NCBI RefSeq assembly: GCF_049059935.1
Contig: NZ_JBMGQR010000002.1
Location: 105,522-169,521 of the forward strand
DNA from: JAURVT01 sp049059935
GTDB taxonomy: Bacteria > Actinomycetota > Actinomycetes > Propionibacteriales > Nocardioidaceae
Reading direction: 5' to 3'
Length of the DNA stretch: 64,000 nucleotides
Part shown: positions 1 through 8,353 of the stretch, piece by piece
Layout: every line of letters begins with the position of its first letter
How positions within the stretch are numbered: the first letter of the stretch is position 1
The notes under the pieces: model-generated
Seen by the model: the letters and a program-made list of their open reading frames with translations, nothing else
Database searches by the model: none
What the model was told of the DNA's origin: nothing
Program-made: the position numbers and the translations under genes

Positions 1-489
1 GGCGTCCTTGCGCAGCGACGGGGCGATCTTGCGCGCCCCGCGACGGGTCAGGTGACGGTGCAGCGGGACGCCCGCGCCGTAGCCGGACGCCTTGCTCATC
101 GCGTCGTAGAGGGCCACGCCGGAGCCGGCGTAGAAGCGCTCCCAGACCCGGTGCTGCAGCGGGTAGAGGAACGACACCTCCTTGACCAGGTGCGGCGCCA
201 GCTTCTGCAGGTTGAGCCCGCGCTCCTTGAGCGCCTCGGCCACCAGGCGGAAGTCGAGCATCTCCAGGTAGCGCAGCCCACCGTGCATCAGCTTGGACGA
301 GCGGCTGGACGTGCCGGACGCGAAGTCGCGCGCCTCGACCAGCCCGACGCTCAGCCCGCGCGTGGCGGCGTCGAGCGCGGCGCCTCCCCCGACGACTCCA
401 CCGCCGATCACGAGGATGTCCAGCACCTCGCTCTCCATGGCCGCGAGCGCCTCTTCGCGCGCGGACGGTGACAGTGCGACGGTCCTCAT
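1..489 (-). CDS. glpD: Glycerol-3-phosphate dehydrogenase, N-terminal part (runs off window)
   Basis: This is the N-terminal 163 residues of an FAD-dependent glycerol-3-phosphate dehydrogenase, which oxidises glycerol-3-phosphate to dihydroxyacetone phosphate at the membrane and feeds electrons to quinones. The dinucleotide-binding motif IGGGVVGGGAALDAATRG lies at about residues 22-39. It is followed by the family-typical stretches SGTSSRSSKLMHGGLRYLE and YDAMSKASGYG. The ATG is at 487-489, 28 bp downstream of glpK on the same strand, so it is the last gene seen of a glpF-glpK-glpD operon. The C-terminus lies outside the window. Identity is very likely from the motif set and the operon context. 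Confidence 0.93.
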   Translation of the reverse strand, partial: MRTVALSPSAREEALAAMESEVLDILVIGGGVVGGGAALDAATRGLSVGLVEARDFASGTSSRSSKLMHGGLRYLEMLDFRLVAEALKERGLNLQKLAPHLVKEVSFLYPLQHRVWERFYAGSGVALYDAMSKASGYGAGVPLHRHLTRRGARKIAPSLRKDA

Positions 490-517
490 CAGGTGGTTCC
501 CTCCATCGGTCTGGTTG

Positions 518-2035
518 TCACTGGACGTCGACCCAGTCGAGCGTCCTCGTGACGGCCTTCTTCCACTGGGTGTAACCAGTCTCGCGCTGGTCTTCATCCC
601 AGCTGGGCTCCCAGCGCTTGGACTCGTTCCAGTTCTCGCGCAGCTCGTCGGTGTTCTTCCAGAACCCGACGGCCAGGCCGGCCGCGTAGGCCGCACCCAG
701 GGCGGTGGTCTCGGCCACGACCGGACGGCTGACCGGGACGCCGAGGATGTCGGACTGGATCTGCATGCACAGCTCGTTGGCGGTGACGCCGCCGTCGACC
801 TTGAGCACCTCGAGCACCACGCCGGAGTCCTTCTCCATCGCCTCGGCCACGTCGCGGCTCTGGTAGCAGATCGCCTCGAGGGTGGCGCGGGCCAGGTGCG
901 CGTTGGTGTTGAAGCGCGACAGCCCGACGATCGCGCCGCGGGCGTCCGAGCGCCAGTACGGCGCGAACAGGCCGGAGAAGGCGGGCACGAAGTAGACGCC
1001 GCCGTTGTCCTCGACCTGCTTGGCGAGCGACTCGGACTGCGCGGCACCGGAGATGATGCCGAGCTGGTCGCGCAGCCACTGCACGGCCGAGCCGGTGACG
1101 GCGATCGAGCCCTCCAGCGCGTAGACGCACGGCTCGTCGCCGAACTTGTAGGCCGGCGTGGTGAGCAGGCCCGACTTGCTGCGGACGATCTCGGTGCCGG
1201 TGTTGAGCAGCATGAAGTTGCCGGTGCCGTAGGTGTTCTTGGCCTCGCCGGGCGCGAAGCAGACCTGGCCGACGGTGGCGGCCTGCTGGTCGCCGAGGAT
1301 GCCGGTGATCTTGACGGCGCCGCCGAACGGTCCGTTCTCGAGCGTCTCGCCGTAGCCCTCGGGCACCGACGACGACTTGATCTCGGGCAGCATCTGGCGC
1401 GGGATGTCGAAGAAGCCGAGCAGCTCGTCGTCCCACTCGAGGGTCTCGAGGTCCATCAGCATCGTGCGGCTGGCGTTGGTGACGTCGGTGACGTGCACGC
1501 CGCCGTTGCGGCCGCCTGTCAGGTGCCAGATGAGGTACGAGTCGGTGTTGCCGAAGATGGCGTCACCGGCCTCGGCGGCCTCGCGCACGCCGTCGACGTT
1601 CTCCAGGATCCACTGGATCTTGCCGCCGGAGAAGTACGGCGCCGGGGGCAGGCCGGCCTTCTGACGGATGACGTCGCCGCGTCCGTCGCGGTCGAGCGCG
1701 GTGGCGATGCGGTCGGTGCGGGTGTCCTGCCAGACGATCGCGTTGTAGTACGGACGGCCGGTGTTCTTGTTCCACACGACGGTGGTCTCGCGCTGGTTGG
1801 TGATGCCGAGCGCGGCGAGGTCCTCGTGGGTGAGACCGGCCTTGTCCATGGCGGTCTGGATGACCGCGGACGTGCGCTCCCAGATCTCCGTGGGGTTGTG
1901 CTCCACCCAGCCCGCCTGCGGCAGGATCTGCTCGTGCTCGAGCTGGTGGCGGGCGACCTCGTTGCCGCCGTGGTCGAAGATCATGAAGCGGGTGCTGGTG
2001 GTGCCCTGGTCGATCGAACCGATGTAGTCAGCCAT
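518..2035 (-). CDS. glpK: Glycerol kinase
   Basis: FGGY-family kinase of about 505 residues that phosphorylates glycerol to sn-glycerol-3-phosphate with ATP in the cytoplasm. The N-terminus MADYIGSIDQGTTSTRFMIF carries the family DQGTTSTR phosphate-binding motif. NQRETTVVWNKNTGRPYYNAIVWQDTR and the C-terminal LKVDGGVTANELCMQ are also characteristic. Two ATGs are possible (2041 and 2035). The AAGGAG ribosome site sits 7 nt from the second and only 1 nt from the first, so 2035 is chosen. It lies between glpF (upstream) and glpD (downstream) and is transcribed with them. A second glycerol kinase is encoded at 3757-5268. Confidence 0.97.
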   Translation of the reverse strand: MADYIGSIDQGTTSTRFMIFDHGGNEVARHQLEHEQILPQAGWVEHNPTEIWERTSAVIQTAMDKAGLTHEDLAALGITNQRETTVVWNKNTGRPYYNAIVWQDTRTDRIATALDRDGRGDVIRQKAGLPPAPYFSGGKIQWILENVDGVREAAEAGDAIFGNTDSYLIWHLTGGRNGGVHVTDVTNASRTMLMDLETLEWDDELLGFFDIPRQMLPEIKSSSVPEGYGETLENGPFGGAVKITGILGDQQAATVGQVCFAPGEAKNTYGTGNFMLLNTGTEIVRSKSGLLTTPAYKFGDEPCVYALEGSIAVTGSAVQWLRDQLGIISGAAQSESLAKQVEDNGGVYFVPAFSGLFAPYWRSDARGAIVGLSRFNTNAHLARATLEAICYQSRDVAEAMEKDSGVVLEVLKVDGGVTANELCMQIQSDILGVPVSRPVVAETTALGAAYAAGLAVGFWKNTDELRENWNESKRWEPSWDEDQRETGYTQWKKAVTRTLDWVDVQ

Positions 2036-2065
2036 GGTCATGCTCCTTGTCGAGGGTGGGGGCGG

Positions 2066-2887
2066 TCAGGAGACCGTGTCGCCGGTGGGGTTGTTGCTCG
2101 CGGGCAGGACGTCCTCGGGCAGGTAGGGCTCGATCATGAACTTGAAGATCGCGCCGCCGATGAGTCCGCCGATGATCGGCGCGATGATCGGGAGCCAGAA
2201 GTACAGCTCTGGACCGTTCGCCGACTCGAACGCCCCGGAGTATCCGGTGATGAACGACGCCAGGCGCGGACCGAAGTCGCGGGCCGGGTTGATCGCGTAG
2301 CCGGCGTTGGAGCCCCACGCCATGCCGAGACCGACGACCAGCAGGCCGACGAGCAGCGGCGCCATGTTCGACAGCGGGCCGTTGTTGGCCGCCGTGGTGA
2401 GGGCGAAGATGACCAGGACGAGGATCGCGGTGCCGACGATCTGGTCGAGGAACGCGGTCGGGATCGAGATGCCGGCGCCGGGCGACGTCGACCAGATGCC
2501 CTGCGTGGCCTTGGTGTGGCCGGGGTCGATCTTGGCGATCGCGTCGGCGTAGGTGACGCGGACGATGAGTCCGGCGACGAACGCGCCGAGCGTCTGGGCC
2601 ACGACGAACGGGCCGACCTTGCGCCACTCGAAGCCCTTGAAGGCGGCCAGCGCGATGGTGACCGCGGGGTTCAGGTGGGCGCCGCTGAGACGGGCGGCGA
2701 CGTACACACCCATCGTCACGCCGATGCCCCAGGCCCAGGCGATCGAGTCGTAGTTGCCGGCCGTCGAGTCCGGTCCGGGGCCGCCCCCGGTGACGACCTG
2801 GGCGACGACGCCCACGCCGAACAGGATGAGGATCATCGTGCCGAGGAACTCGGCGATCAGCTCCCCGGTGTACGCGTTCTTGTTCAC
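2066..2887 (-). CDS. glpF: Glycerol uptake facilitator (aquaglyceroporin, MIP family)
   Basis: Membrane channel of 273 residues with the two hallmark half-helix motifs of the MIP family: HLNPAVT in the first half and AINPARDFGPR in the second. The Asp after NPAR is typical of glycerol-conducting members rather than pure water channels. Six or more hydrophobic segments are visible. The GTG start is preceded by GGAGGG. It is the first gene of glpF-glpK-glpD, and its role is facilitated glycerol entry followed by trapping by glycerol kinase. The upstream region shared with the divergent iclR gene holds the likely promoter and operators. Confidence 0.95.
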   Translation of the reverse strand: MNKNAYTGELIAEFLGTMILILFGVGVVAQVVTGGGPGPDSTAGNYDSIAWAWGIGVTMGVYVAARLSGAHLNPAVTIALAAFKGFEWRKVGPFVVAQTLGAFVAGLIVRVTYADAIAKIDPGHTKATQGIWSTSPGAGISIPTAFLDQIVGTAILVLVIFALTTAANNGPLSNMAPLLVGLLVVGLGMAWGSNAGYAINPARDFGPRLASFITGYSGAFESANGPELYFWLPIIAPIIGGLIGGAIFKFMIEPYLPEDVLPASNNPTGDTVS

Positions 2888-2907
2888 GGAACCCTCCAGT
2901 CCGTCGG

Positions 2908-2938
2908 CCCCGCACCGTTGCGGGGTGTCCCGAAACTA
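2908..2938 (-). promoter_or_regulatory. glpF promoter -10 and 5' UTR hairpin
   Basis: On the minus strand a TAGTTT hexamer (2933-2938) fits an actinobacterial -10 box. The predicted start point near 2926 gives a roughly 40-nt leader to the glpF GTG at 2887. A perfect 7-bp hairpin, CCCCGCA-CCGT-TGCGGGG (2908-2925), sits at the 5' end of that leader. It may stabilise the message or affect translation; its function is inferred. Confidence 0.45.
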
Positions 2939-2968
2939 GGAGGCGGTGTGACGAGGGTCAACGAGGGC

Positions 2969-2994
2969 CGTTCGACAATCCCGAACGCTAGGGT
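2969..2994 (+). promoter_or_regulatory. Inverted repeat and -10 box of iclR-glpK2 (candidate IclR operator)
   Basis: A perfect 6-bp inverted repeat CGTTCG-ACAATCC-CGAACG (2969-2987) directly precedes a TAGGGT -10 box (2989-2994). The iclR GTG follows 7 nt later, so the transcript is probably leaderless. The repeat lies where a repressor bound there would block RNA polymerase, and IclR proteins bind palindromes of this kind. That the cognate IclR binds here is inference. Confidence 0.5.
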
Positions 2995-3001
2995 GTGAGG
3001 C

Positions 3002-3760
3002 GTGCCCGGAGCCCTGCAGTCCGTCGAGCGCGCCGCCGCCGTCCTGCGCGTGCTGGGTGGCGCCGGACGTCCGCTCGAGCTCGCCGAGATCGCCGCCGTC
3101 CTCGACCTGCCCAAGACCACCGCGTTCGGCCTGGTGCGCACGCTGCGCGACGTCGGCTTCGTCGACCAGCCCGCACCGGGATCGGCCTACACGCTCGGCA
3201 GCGGCCTGACCGACCTCGACCGGCTCGGACTCGACCCGCACGACCTGCGCTCGCACGCCACCAACTGGGCCGACGCGCTCGCGGCCCACGTCCGGCTCGA
3301 GGTGCTCGTCTCGATGCCGCAGGGCGACGACGTGCGCGTCGTCCACCACGTGTTCCGCCCCGACGACACGGCGCAGGCGCTCCGGGTGGGCGAGTCGCTG
3401 CCCCTGCACGCCACGGCCACCGGCAAGGTCGTGCTGGCGACGACGGCCTCGCGCGGCGCGCGTCCGTCCACGCTGGAGCGGTTCACCACGCGCACCGTCC
3501 GCACGCGGGCCGAGCTGGAGGGCGAGCTGCAGCGGGTGCGCCGTCAGGGCTGGGCGTCGGCGCTCGGCGAGCACCAGCCGGGCGTCGGCAGCGTCGCGGT
3601 GGCGTTGCGCGGCCTCGGCGGCCTGGCCGTCGGCGCGGTGGCCGTCGTCGGCCCCGTCGACAAGGTGTTCGCGTCCGGTGGCGCGGCGCGTCCCGAGGTC
3701 GTGCGCGAGGTGCGCGCGACCGGCCGGGCCATCTCGCGGGCGCTGGTGGCGCCGTCGTGA
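3002..3760 (+). CDS. IclR-family transcriptional regulator, probably of glycerol genes
   Basis: Protein of 252 residues. An N-terminal winged helix-turn-helix (about residues 5-65, with LQSVERAAAVLRVLGG and LAEIAAVLDLPKTTAFGLVRTL) is followed by an IclR effector domain (about 80-250, with ESLPLHATATGKVVLA and GWASALGEHQPGVGSVAV). The GTG start is supported by a TAGGGT box 7 nt upstream. It overlaps the glycerol kinase gene by 4 bp (GTGA) and lies divergent to glpF, so control of glycerol uptake and phosphorylation is the natural inference. The true ligand (glycerol, glycerol-3-phosphate or another polyol) cannot be read from sequence. Confidence 0.9.
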   Translation: MPGALQSVERAAAVLRVLGGAGRPLELAEIAAVLDLPKTTAFGLVRTLRDVGFVDQPAPGSAYTLGSGLTDLDRLGLDPHDLRSHATNWADALAAHVRLEVLVSMPQGDDVRVVHHVFRPDDTAQALRVGESLPLHATATGKVVLATTASRGARPSTLERFTTRTVRTRAELEGELQRVRRQGWASALGEHQPGVGSVAVALRGLGGLAVGAVAVVGPVDKVFASGGAARPEVVREVRATGRAISRALVAPS

Positions 3761-5268
3761 GCCGGGCGCTGATCGCGGCGATCGACCAGGGGACGACGTC
3801 GACGCGCTGCATGCTGTTCGACCGGCAGGGGCAGACGGTGTCGCTCGCCCAGCGCGAGCACCGCCAGGAGTTCCCGCGGCCGGGCTGGGTGCAGCACGAC
3901 GCCGACGAGATCTGGCGCAACGTCCAGCGCGTGGTGCCCGCCGCGCTGGCGCAGGCGGGTGCGTCGCCGTCCGACGTGGTGGGCCTGGGCATCGCCAACC
4001 AGCGCGAGACCACCGTCGTGTGGGACCCGCGGACGGGACGCTCGCTCGGCCCGGCGATCACCTGGCAGGACACCCGCAGCGCCGAGGTGGTCGAGCAGCT
4101 GGTGGCCGACGGGCACGAGCCGCTGGTGCGCGAGCTGACGGGCCTGCGTCCCACGACCTACTTCGCCGGCCCGCGGCTGCGCTGGCTGCTCGACAACGTC
4201 CGCGGGCTGCGGGAGAAGGCCGACGCGGGCGAGCTGCTGTTCGGCACCATCGACTCCTGGCTGATGTGGAACCTCACCGGCGGCCCGGACGGCGGCACCC
4301 ACGTCACCGACGCCACCAACGCGAGCCGCACGATGCTGATGGACCTCGACACCCTGCAGTGGGACGACCGGCTGCTCGCCGCGATGGACCTCCCCCGCTC
4401 GGTGATGCCCGAGATCCGCTCCAGCGCCGAGGGGTACGGCACGTGCGCGTCCCTGCTGCCCGGCGTCCCGCTCGCCGCGGCGCTGGGCGACCAGCAGGCC
4501 GCGCTGTTCGGGCAGACCTGCTTCACCGCCGGCGAGGCCAAGTGCACCTACGGGACCGGTGCGTTCCTGCTCGTCAACGCGGGCACCAAGCGACCGACGT
4601 CCACGCCGAGCCTGCTCACCACCGTCGGCTACGTGCTCGGCGACGACGACCCCGTCTACGCCGTCGAGGGCTCCATCGCGATGGCCGGGTCGCTCGTGCA
4701 GTGGTTCCGCGACTCGCTCGGGATGATCCGCACCGCCCCGCAGATCGAGACGCTCGCGCGCAGCGTCGACGACAACGGCGGCTGCTACATCGTCCCGGCG
4801 TTCTCGGGTCTGTACGCGCCGCGCTGGGAGCAGGACGCGCGCGGCGTCATCGTCGGGCTCACCTCGTACGTGGGCCGCGGGCACCTGGCGCGCGCCGTGC
4901 TGGAGGCCACGGGCTGGCAGACCTACGAGGTGGTCGAGGCGATCCGTGCCGAGGCCGGCATCGAGCTGGCCGCGCTTCGCGTCGACGGCGGCATGACGTC
5001 CAACCACCTGCTCATGCAGTTCGTCTCCGACGTGCTCGACGTGGGCGTCGACCGTCCGCTGGTGTCCGAGACCGTGTGCCTCGGCGCGGCGTACGCGGCC
5101 GGATTGACGGTCGGCTACTGGTCCGACCTCGCCTCCCTGCAGCGCAACTGGCACCGGGCGGCGTCGTGGCAGCCGGACATGGACGCCGGCCTGCGCCGCA
5201 GGGAGGCGTCGCGCTGGAACCGCGCGGTGGAGCACGCCCTGGGCTGGGCGGGCCACGAGGACGGGTGA
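3757..5268 (+). CDS. glpK2: Second glycerol kinase (FGGY family)
   Basis: Protein of 503 residues, clearly homologous to the minus-strand GlpK. It shares DQGTTSTRCMLFD, GWVQHDADEIWRNV, NQRETTVVWDPRTG and LRVDGGMTSNHLLMQF. The GTG start overlaps the iclR stop by 4 bp, so the two genes are translationally coupled. The pair shares many positions yet differs at many others, so this is an older paralogue or an independently acquired copy, not a recent duplication. It may act on glycerol under different control or on a related polyol. A strong hairpin follows the stop codon. Confidence 0.93.
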   Translation: MSRALIAAIDQGTTSTRCMLFDRQGQTVSLAQREHRQEFPRPGWVQHDADEIWRNVQRVVPAALAQAGASPSDVVGLGIANQRETTVVWDPRTGRSLGPAITWQDTRSAEVVEQLVADGHEPLVRELTGLRPTTYFAGPRLRWLLDNVRGLREKADAGELLFGTIDSWLMWNLTGGPDGGTHVTDATNASRTMLMDLDTLQWDDRLLAAMDLPRSVMPEIRSSAEGYGTCASLLPGVPLAAALGDQQAALFGQTCFTAGEAKCTYGTGAFLLVNAGTKRPTSTPSLLTTVGYVLGDDDPVYAVEGSIAMAGSLVQWFRDSLGMIRTAPQIETLARSVDDNGGCYIVPAFSGLYAPRWEQDARGVIVGLTSYVGRGHLARAVLEATGWQTYEVVEAIRAEAGIELAALRVDGGMTSNHLLMQFVSDVLDVGVDRPLVSETVCLGAAYAAGLTVGYWSDLASLQRNWHRAASWQPDMDAGLRRREASRWNRAVEHALGWAGHEDG

Positions 5269-5307
5269 CGTCCCGCGGCCGGGGGTCCCCACGACTAGGC
5301 GAGCTCC

Positions 5308-5334
5308 GGCCCGTCCGCGCGCGGCGGACGGGCC
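5308..5334 (+). terminator. Hairpin terminator after glpK2
   Basis: An 11-bp perfect GC-rich stem GGCCCGTCCGC / GCGGACGGGCC with a 5-nt loop lies 40 bp after the glycerol kinase stop. There is no U-tract, which is common for actinobacterial terminators. Confidence 0.6.
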
Positions 5335-5371
5335 TGACGTCACCGGATCGTGAGGATCGACCCGGGAGCCC

Positions 5372-5404
5372 TACGCTCTGGCCATGACGATCGAGCGCCA
5401 ATGA
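5372..5404 (+). promoter_or_regulatory. Leaderless promoter with a six-codon micro-ORF coupled to the next gene
   Basis: A TACGCT -10 box (5372-5377) is followed 6 nt later by an ATG at 5384. That ATG opens a peptide of only MTIERQ, whose TGA (5402-5404) overlaps the ATG of the oxidoreductase gene as ATGA. Ribosomes loading on the leaderless 5' end would translate the micro-ORF and restart at 5401. This is an inference from the arrangement. Confidence 0.45.
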
Positions 5405-6969
5405 GCGAGCACGCAGACGTGGTGGTGGTCGGGGGCGGCCACAACGCCCTCGTCGCCGCGACCTACCTGGCCCGCGCGGGACTGCGCACCGTCGTGCTGG
5501 AGCGTCTGGACGCGACGGGCGGCGCCGCCGTCAGCGTCGAGCCGTGGGCGGGGGTGCCGGCGCGGCTGTCGCGGTACTCGTACCTGGTGAGCCTGATGCC
5601 CGAGGCGCTGATCGCCGACCTGGGCCTCGACCTGGACCTGCGCTCGCGCCCCACCGCGTCCTTCTCCCCCACGCTGCGCGACGGCGTGGCCGACGGGCTG
5701 CTGGTGGAGTCGGTGCCGAGCCAGGCGACGTCCGAGTCGTTCCTGCGCCTCACCGGCGACGAGTCGGCGTACACGGCCTGGGAGCGCTTCTACGACGAGG
5801 TGGCCGGGCTCGCCGAGGTGGTGGCGCCGACGTTCCTGCAGCAGCTGCCTCGCGCGTCCCGTCTGCGCGAGGACGCCGAGACCGCCACGTGGGACGCGAT
5901 CGTCGAGCAGCCCCTGGGGCAGACGATCGAGCAGCGCTTCCACGACGACCTCGTGCGCGGCGTCGTCGCCACCGACGCCCTGATCGGGACGTTCGCGTCG
6001 CTCAACGACGCGTCGCTGATCCAGAACAAGTGCTTCCTGTACCACCTCGTCGGCAACGGGACGGGTGAGTGGCGCGTGCCCGTCGGTGGCATGGGCGCCG
6101 TCACCGGCGAGCTCGCCCGCGCCGCCACGCACGCCGGCGCCCAGCTGCGCACCGGCTGCACCGTGACGTCGATCCGCTCGGACGACGACGGCGCGCAAGT
6201 GACCTTCGCCGGACCTGACGGGGAGACGACGATCGACTGCGACTGGGTGCTCTGCGGCGCGGCCCCGGCCGTCCTCGACGAGCTGGTGGGCCGCGAGGTG
6301 CGCTCCAAGCCCAGCGGCGCACAGCTGAAGATCAACCTGCTGGTGGACCGCCTGCCTCAGCTGGCCAGCGGCATGGACCCCGAGACGGCGTTCGCCGGCA
6401 CCCTGCACCTGGGCGAGAGCTACTCCGAGCTCGAGACGGCCCACGCCGAGGCCGCGGCGGGCAGCGTCCCGTCCCGGATGCCGGGCGAGACCTACTGCCA
6501 CACCCTCACCGACCCGTCGATCCTCGGCGCCGAGCTGGCCGCGTCCGGCGCCCACACGCTGACGTACTTCGGCCTGCACACCCCGTCCGAGCTGTTCGAG
6601 ACCGACCCGGTGGGCCAGACCAAGCTCGCCGTCGAGCGCGCCATCGCCGAGATGGACCAGCACCTCGCCGAGCCGCTCGAGTCCGTCCTCGCCCACGACG
6701 CCGACGGCCGCCCCTGCATCGAGGCCAAGAACCCCCTCGACATCGAGCTTGCCCTCAACATGCCCGGCGGCCACATCTTCCACGGCGACCTCGCCTGGCC
6801 GTGGCTGTCGAGCTTGGACGCGGCCGAGACCCCGGCCGAGCGCTGGGGCGTCGCCACCCCCCACCCGCGGGTGCTGATGTGCGGCAGCGGTGCCCGTCGC
6901 GGCGGCGCCGTCAGCGGCATCGCGGGCCACAACGCCGCCCACGCGGTACTCGATTTCATCCGGGGCTGA
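5401..6969 (+). CDS. FAD-dependent phytoene-desaturase-like oxidoreductase
   Basis: Flavoprotein of 522 residues in the COG1233 / PYROXD2-like group. The N-terminal FAD site VVVVGGGHNALVAATYLARAGLRTVVLE is at residues 6-33. A C-terminal FAD-contacting stretch, LMCGSGARRGGAVSGIAGHNAA, lies near residue 490. There is no signal peptide. Members of this family act on carotenoids, amino-acid-derived or other lipophilic substrates, and the substrate here cannot be inferred because no carotenoid genes are nearby. ATG 5401 is chosen because the family motif begins a few residues later and a short upstream ORF ends there. The gene stands alone between glpK2 and tRNA-Lys. Confidence 0.85.
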   Translation: MSEHADVVVVGGGHNALVAATYLARAGLRTVVLERLDATGGAAVSVEPWAGVPARLSRYSYLVSLMPEALIADLGLDLDLRSRPTASFSPTLRDGVADGLLVESVPSQATSESFLRLTGDESAYTAWERFYDEVAGLAEVVAPTFLQQLPRASRLREDAETATWDAIVEQPLGQTIEQRFHDDLVRGVVATDALIGTFASLNDASLIQNKCFLYHLVGNGTGEWRVPVGGMGAVTGELARAATHAGAQLRTGCTVTSIRSDDDGAQVTFAGPDGETTIDCDWVLCGAAPAVLDELVGREVRSKPSGAQLKINLLVDRLPQLASGMDPETAFAGTLHLGESYSELETAHAEAAAGSVPSRMPGETYCHTLTDPSILGAELAASGAHTLTYFGLHTPSELFETDPVGQTKLAVERAIAEMDQHLAEPLESVLAHDADGRPCIEAKNPLDIELALNMPGGHIFHGDLAWPWLSSLDAAETPAERWGVATPHPRVLMCGSGARRGGAVSGIAGHNAAHAVLDFIRG

Positions 6970-7028
6970 CCGTCCTGCTACAGTCTCTCCTCGTTGCCCG
7001 GAGGCTCTCGCCAGCGTCCGGGCGACAT

Positions 7029-7101
<73 letters not shown>

Positions 7102-7110
7102 CATCATCTC

Positions 7111-7145
7111 AATCAGCCCCCACCCTTAAAGGGTGGGGGCTGATT
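7111..7145. terminator. Strong bidirectional hairpin terminator after tRNA-Lys
   Basis: A perfect 15-bp stem (AATCAGCCCCCACCC and its complement) encloses a 5-nt loop TTAAA and is followed by T-rich TTTCTTGGG. On the other strand the arm is also followed by T-rich sequence, so it can end both the tRNA transcript and the minus-strand cassette that finishes at 7185. Confidence 0.85.
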
Positions 7146-7184
7146 TCTTGGGTCGTCGCCAGACCTCGCACGGGTCAAACCCAG

Positions 7185-7901
7185 TCATCCCTCAGCAACG
7201 AGTGCCTTCGTAATCTCCGCGCGAAGTTTCTGGACGAGGTCGTCGTTGCTGTCGAAGATCACGAGTTGGCGAGCACGAACATCGAATGGGACGTCTTCCG
7301 GTCTACTCGCTACAAGAATGGTCGTCTTCCCTAGCGTTTGCGCAATCCCCAGTTCGTACATCACATTGGGATTCCGACCGTTGATATTTGCAACGATTAT
7401 CCGTGCACGGACGATCATTTGCACTATATGTGAAAATACATCCTCGGGCCTAAAGTCCTCATCCCCACGCACCGCCCGCATGCCTATGCCATCACAAGCC
7501 TCCTTCACAGCCGTAAAATCGGCCGCATAAGACTGGTGAAAGGGCGTCAGAACAAACACCAGTTGCGGATCCCCACGCAAATCAGCATCCCGCACATTGG
7601 CGCTCGCAACGATTGGCGAATCTACTAGGCGCGGACTCCGTGCAGACGATCCTTGAACACTCTGCGACGCCAACAACAGGTGGTTTGCGTCCCGCCAACG
7701 CTCTTCCGTTGAGACCAGTTGACTATTCAGATCATAAATTTTCCCTTCTAACGACCTGCGCATCATTTCGAGTTCAATCTGGCGTCTTTCGTGGTCGTAG
7801 TTGCCCTTACGCACCCGCTCGTAAATGAGCAGCATCGCAAGGACGAATGCCAGGATAGGCGCCACGACGGCAGCCACTACTGAGAGCGTCGATCCTGTCA
7901 T
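7185..7901 (-). CDS. Membrane-anchored nucleoside 2-deoxyribosyltransferase/TIR-like protein (candidate effector)
   Basis: Protein of 238 residues. One N-terminal transmembrane helix (about 5-27) is followed by a charged, probably coiled-coil stretch (30-75) and a Rossmann-like domain (about 112-235). That domain resembles the nucleoside 2-deoxyribosyltransferase / TIR-like superfamily: LVFVLTPF at 114-121, then NGRNPNVMYELGIAQTLGK, with Glu183 in the position of the family catalytic glutamate. Proteins of this fold cleave N-glycosidic bonds of nucleosides, nucleotides or NAD, and some serve as anti-phage effectors. It overlaps the upstream membrane-protein gene by 4 bp (ATGA). Base composition is far lower in GC than the neighbours (22 of 60 bases in 7381-7440), which suggests transfer. 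Enzymatic activity and defence role are inferences. Confidence 0.7.
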   Translation of the reverse strand: MTGSTLSVVAAVVAPILAFVLAMLLIYERVRKGNYDHERRQIELEMMRRSLEGKIYDLNSQLVSTEERWRDANHLLLASQSVQGSSARSPRLVDSPIVASANVRDADLRGDPQLVFVLTPFHQSYAADFTAVKEACDGIGMRAVRGDEDFRPEDVFSHIVQMIVRARIIVANINGRNPNVMYELGIAQTLGKTTILVASRPEDVPFDVRARQLVIFDSNDDLVQKLRAEITKALVAEG

Positions 7902-8353
7902 GCCTTCATTCCATCCTGAATGTAGCTCACTATGTAAACAAGCAGTCCAACTGTTATAAAGAGGTTGATAGTCAGCGGCACAAAGAGCATGCCTATGCGG
8001 CTCTCCGTGAAAAATCGGTCGCTTCGCCTAGACAGGAAGACAGCCACCGCACCAACTATCATGCTAGCAACAAGCAACGCAAGATCCCTCTCGTCAACGT
8101 CCTGGGTGACCACTAGCAGGCCAGCCACCAACGAGACCGCAAGAAAGGAAATGTCGATCGGCAGTGATAGCAACTGCTTTATAAAGTCCGGAAAGGAGAC
8201 TTCCTTATCGATCATGACTCGCATTGCAAACTTGTAAGCCAGAATAAGGGCTGGCACCCATAAACCCGACACCGTGCCCGTCCATCCTGGCGTCGAGCCG
8301 CACCCGTCACCGTCTAGTTCTCCGCCGAGCCAACGATAGAGCATCGCAGCCAT
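7898..8353 (-). CDS. Four-helix membrane protein, partner of the deoxyribosyltransferase-like protein
   Basis: Protein of 151 residues that I do not recognise. Four hydrophobic segments (about 27-45, 62-83, 91-108 and 120-143) are separated by short charged loops, notably TQDVDERD and SRRSDRFFTESR. No catalytic motif is visible. It is the first gene of a two-gene operon and overlaps the effector-like gene by 4 bp, so the two proteins are probably made together and may form one membrane complex, for example as sensor, regulator or pore. An alternative ATG lies three codons downstream. The gene shares the low GC of its partner. Confidence 0.7.
   Translation of the reverse strand: MAAMLYRWLGGELDGDGCGSTPGWTGTVSGLWVPALILAYKFAMRVMIDKEVSFPDFIKQLLSLPIDISFLAVSLVAGLLVVTQDVDERDLALLVASMIVGAVAVFLSRRSDRFFTESRIGMLFVPLTINLFITVGLLVYIVSYIQDGMKA

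Noticed and set aside
293..2998. 901-codon open frame on the plus strand across glpD, glpK and glpF
   Set aside because: It is antisense to three well-supported genes and its translation is low-complexity Gly/Arg/Val/Asp text typical of high-GC shadow frames.
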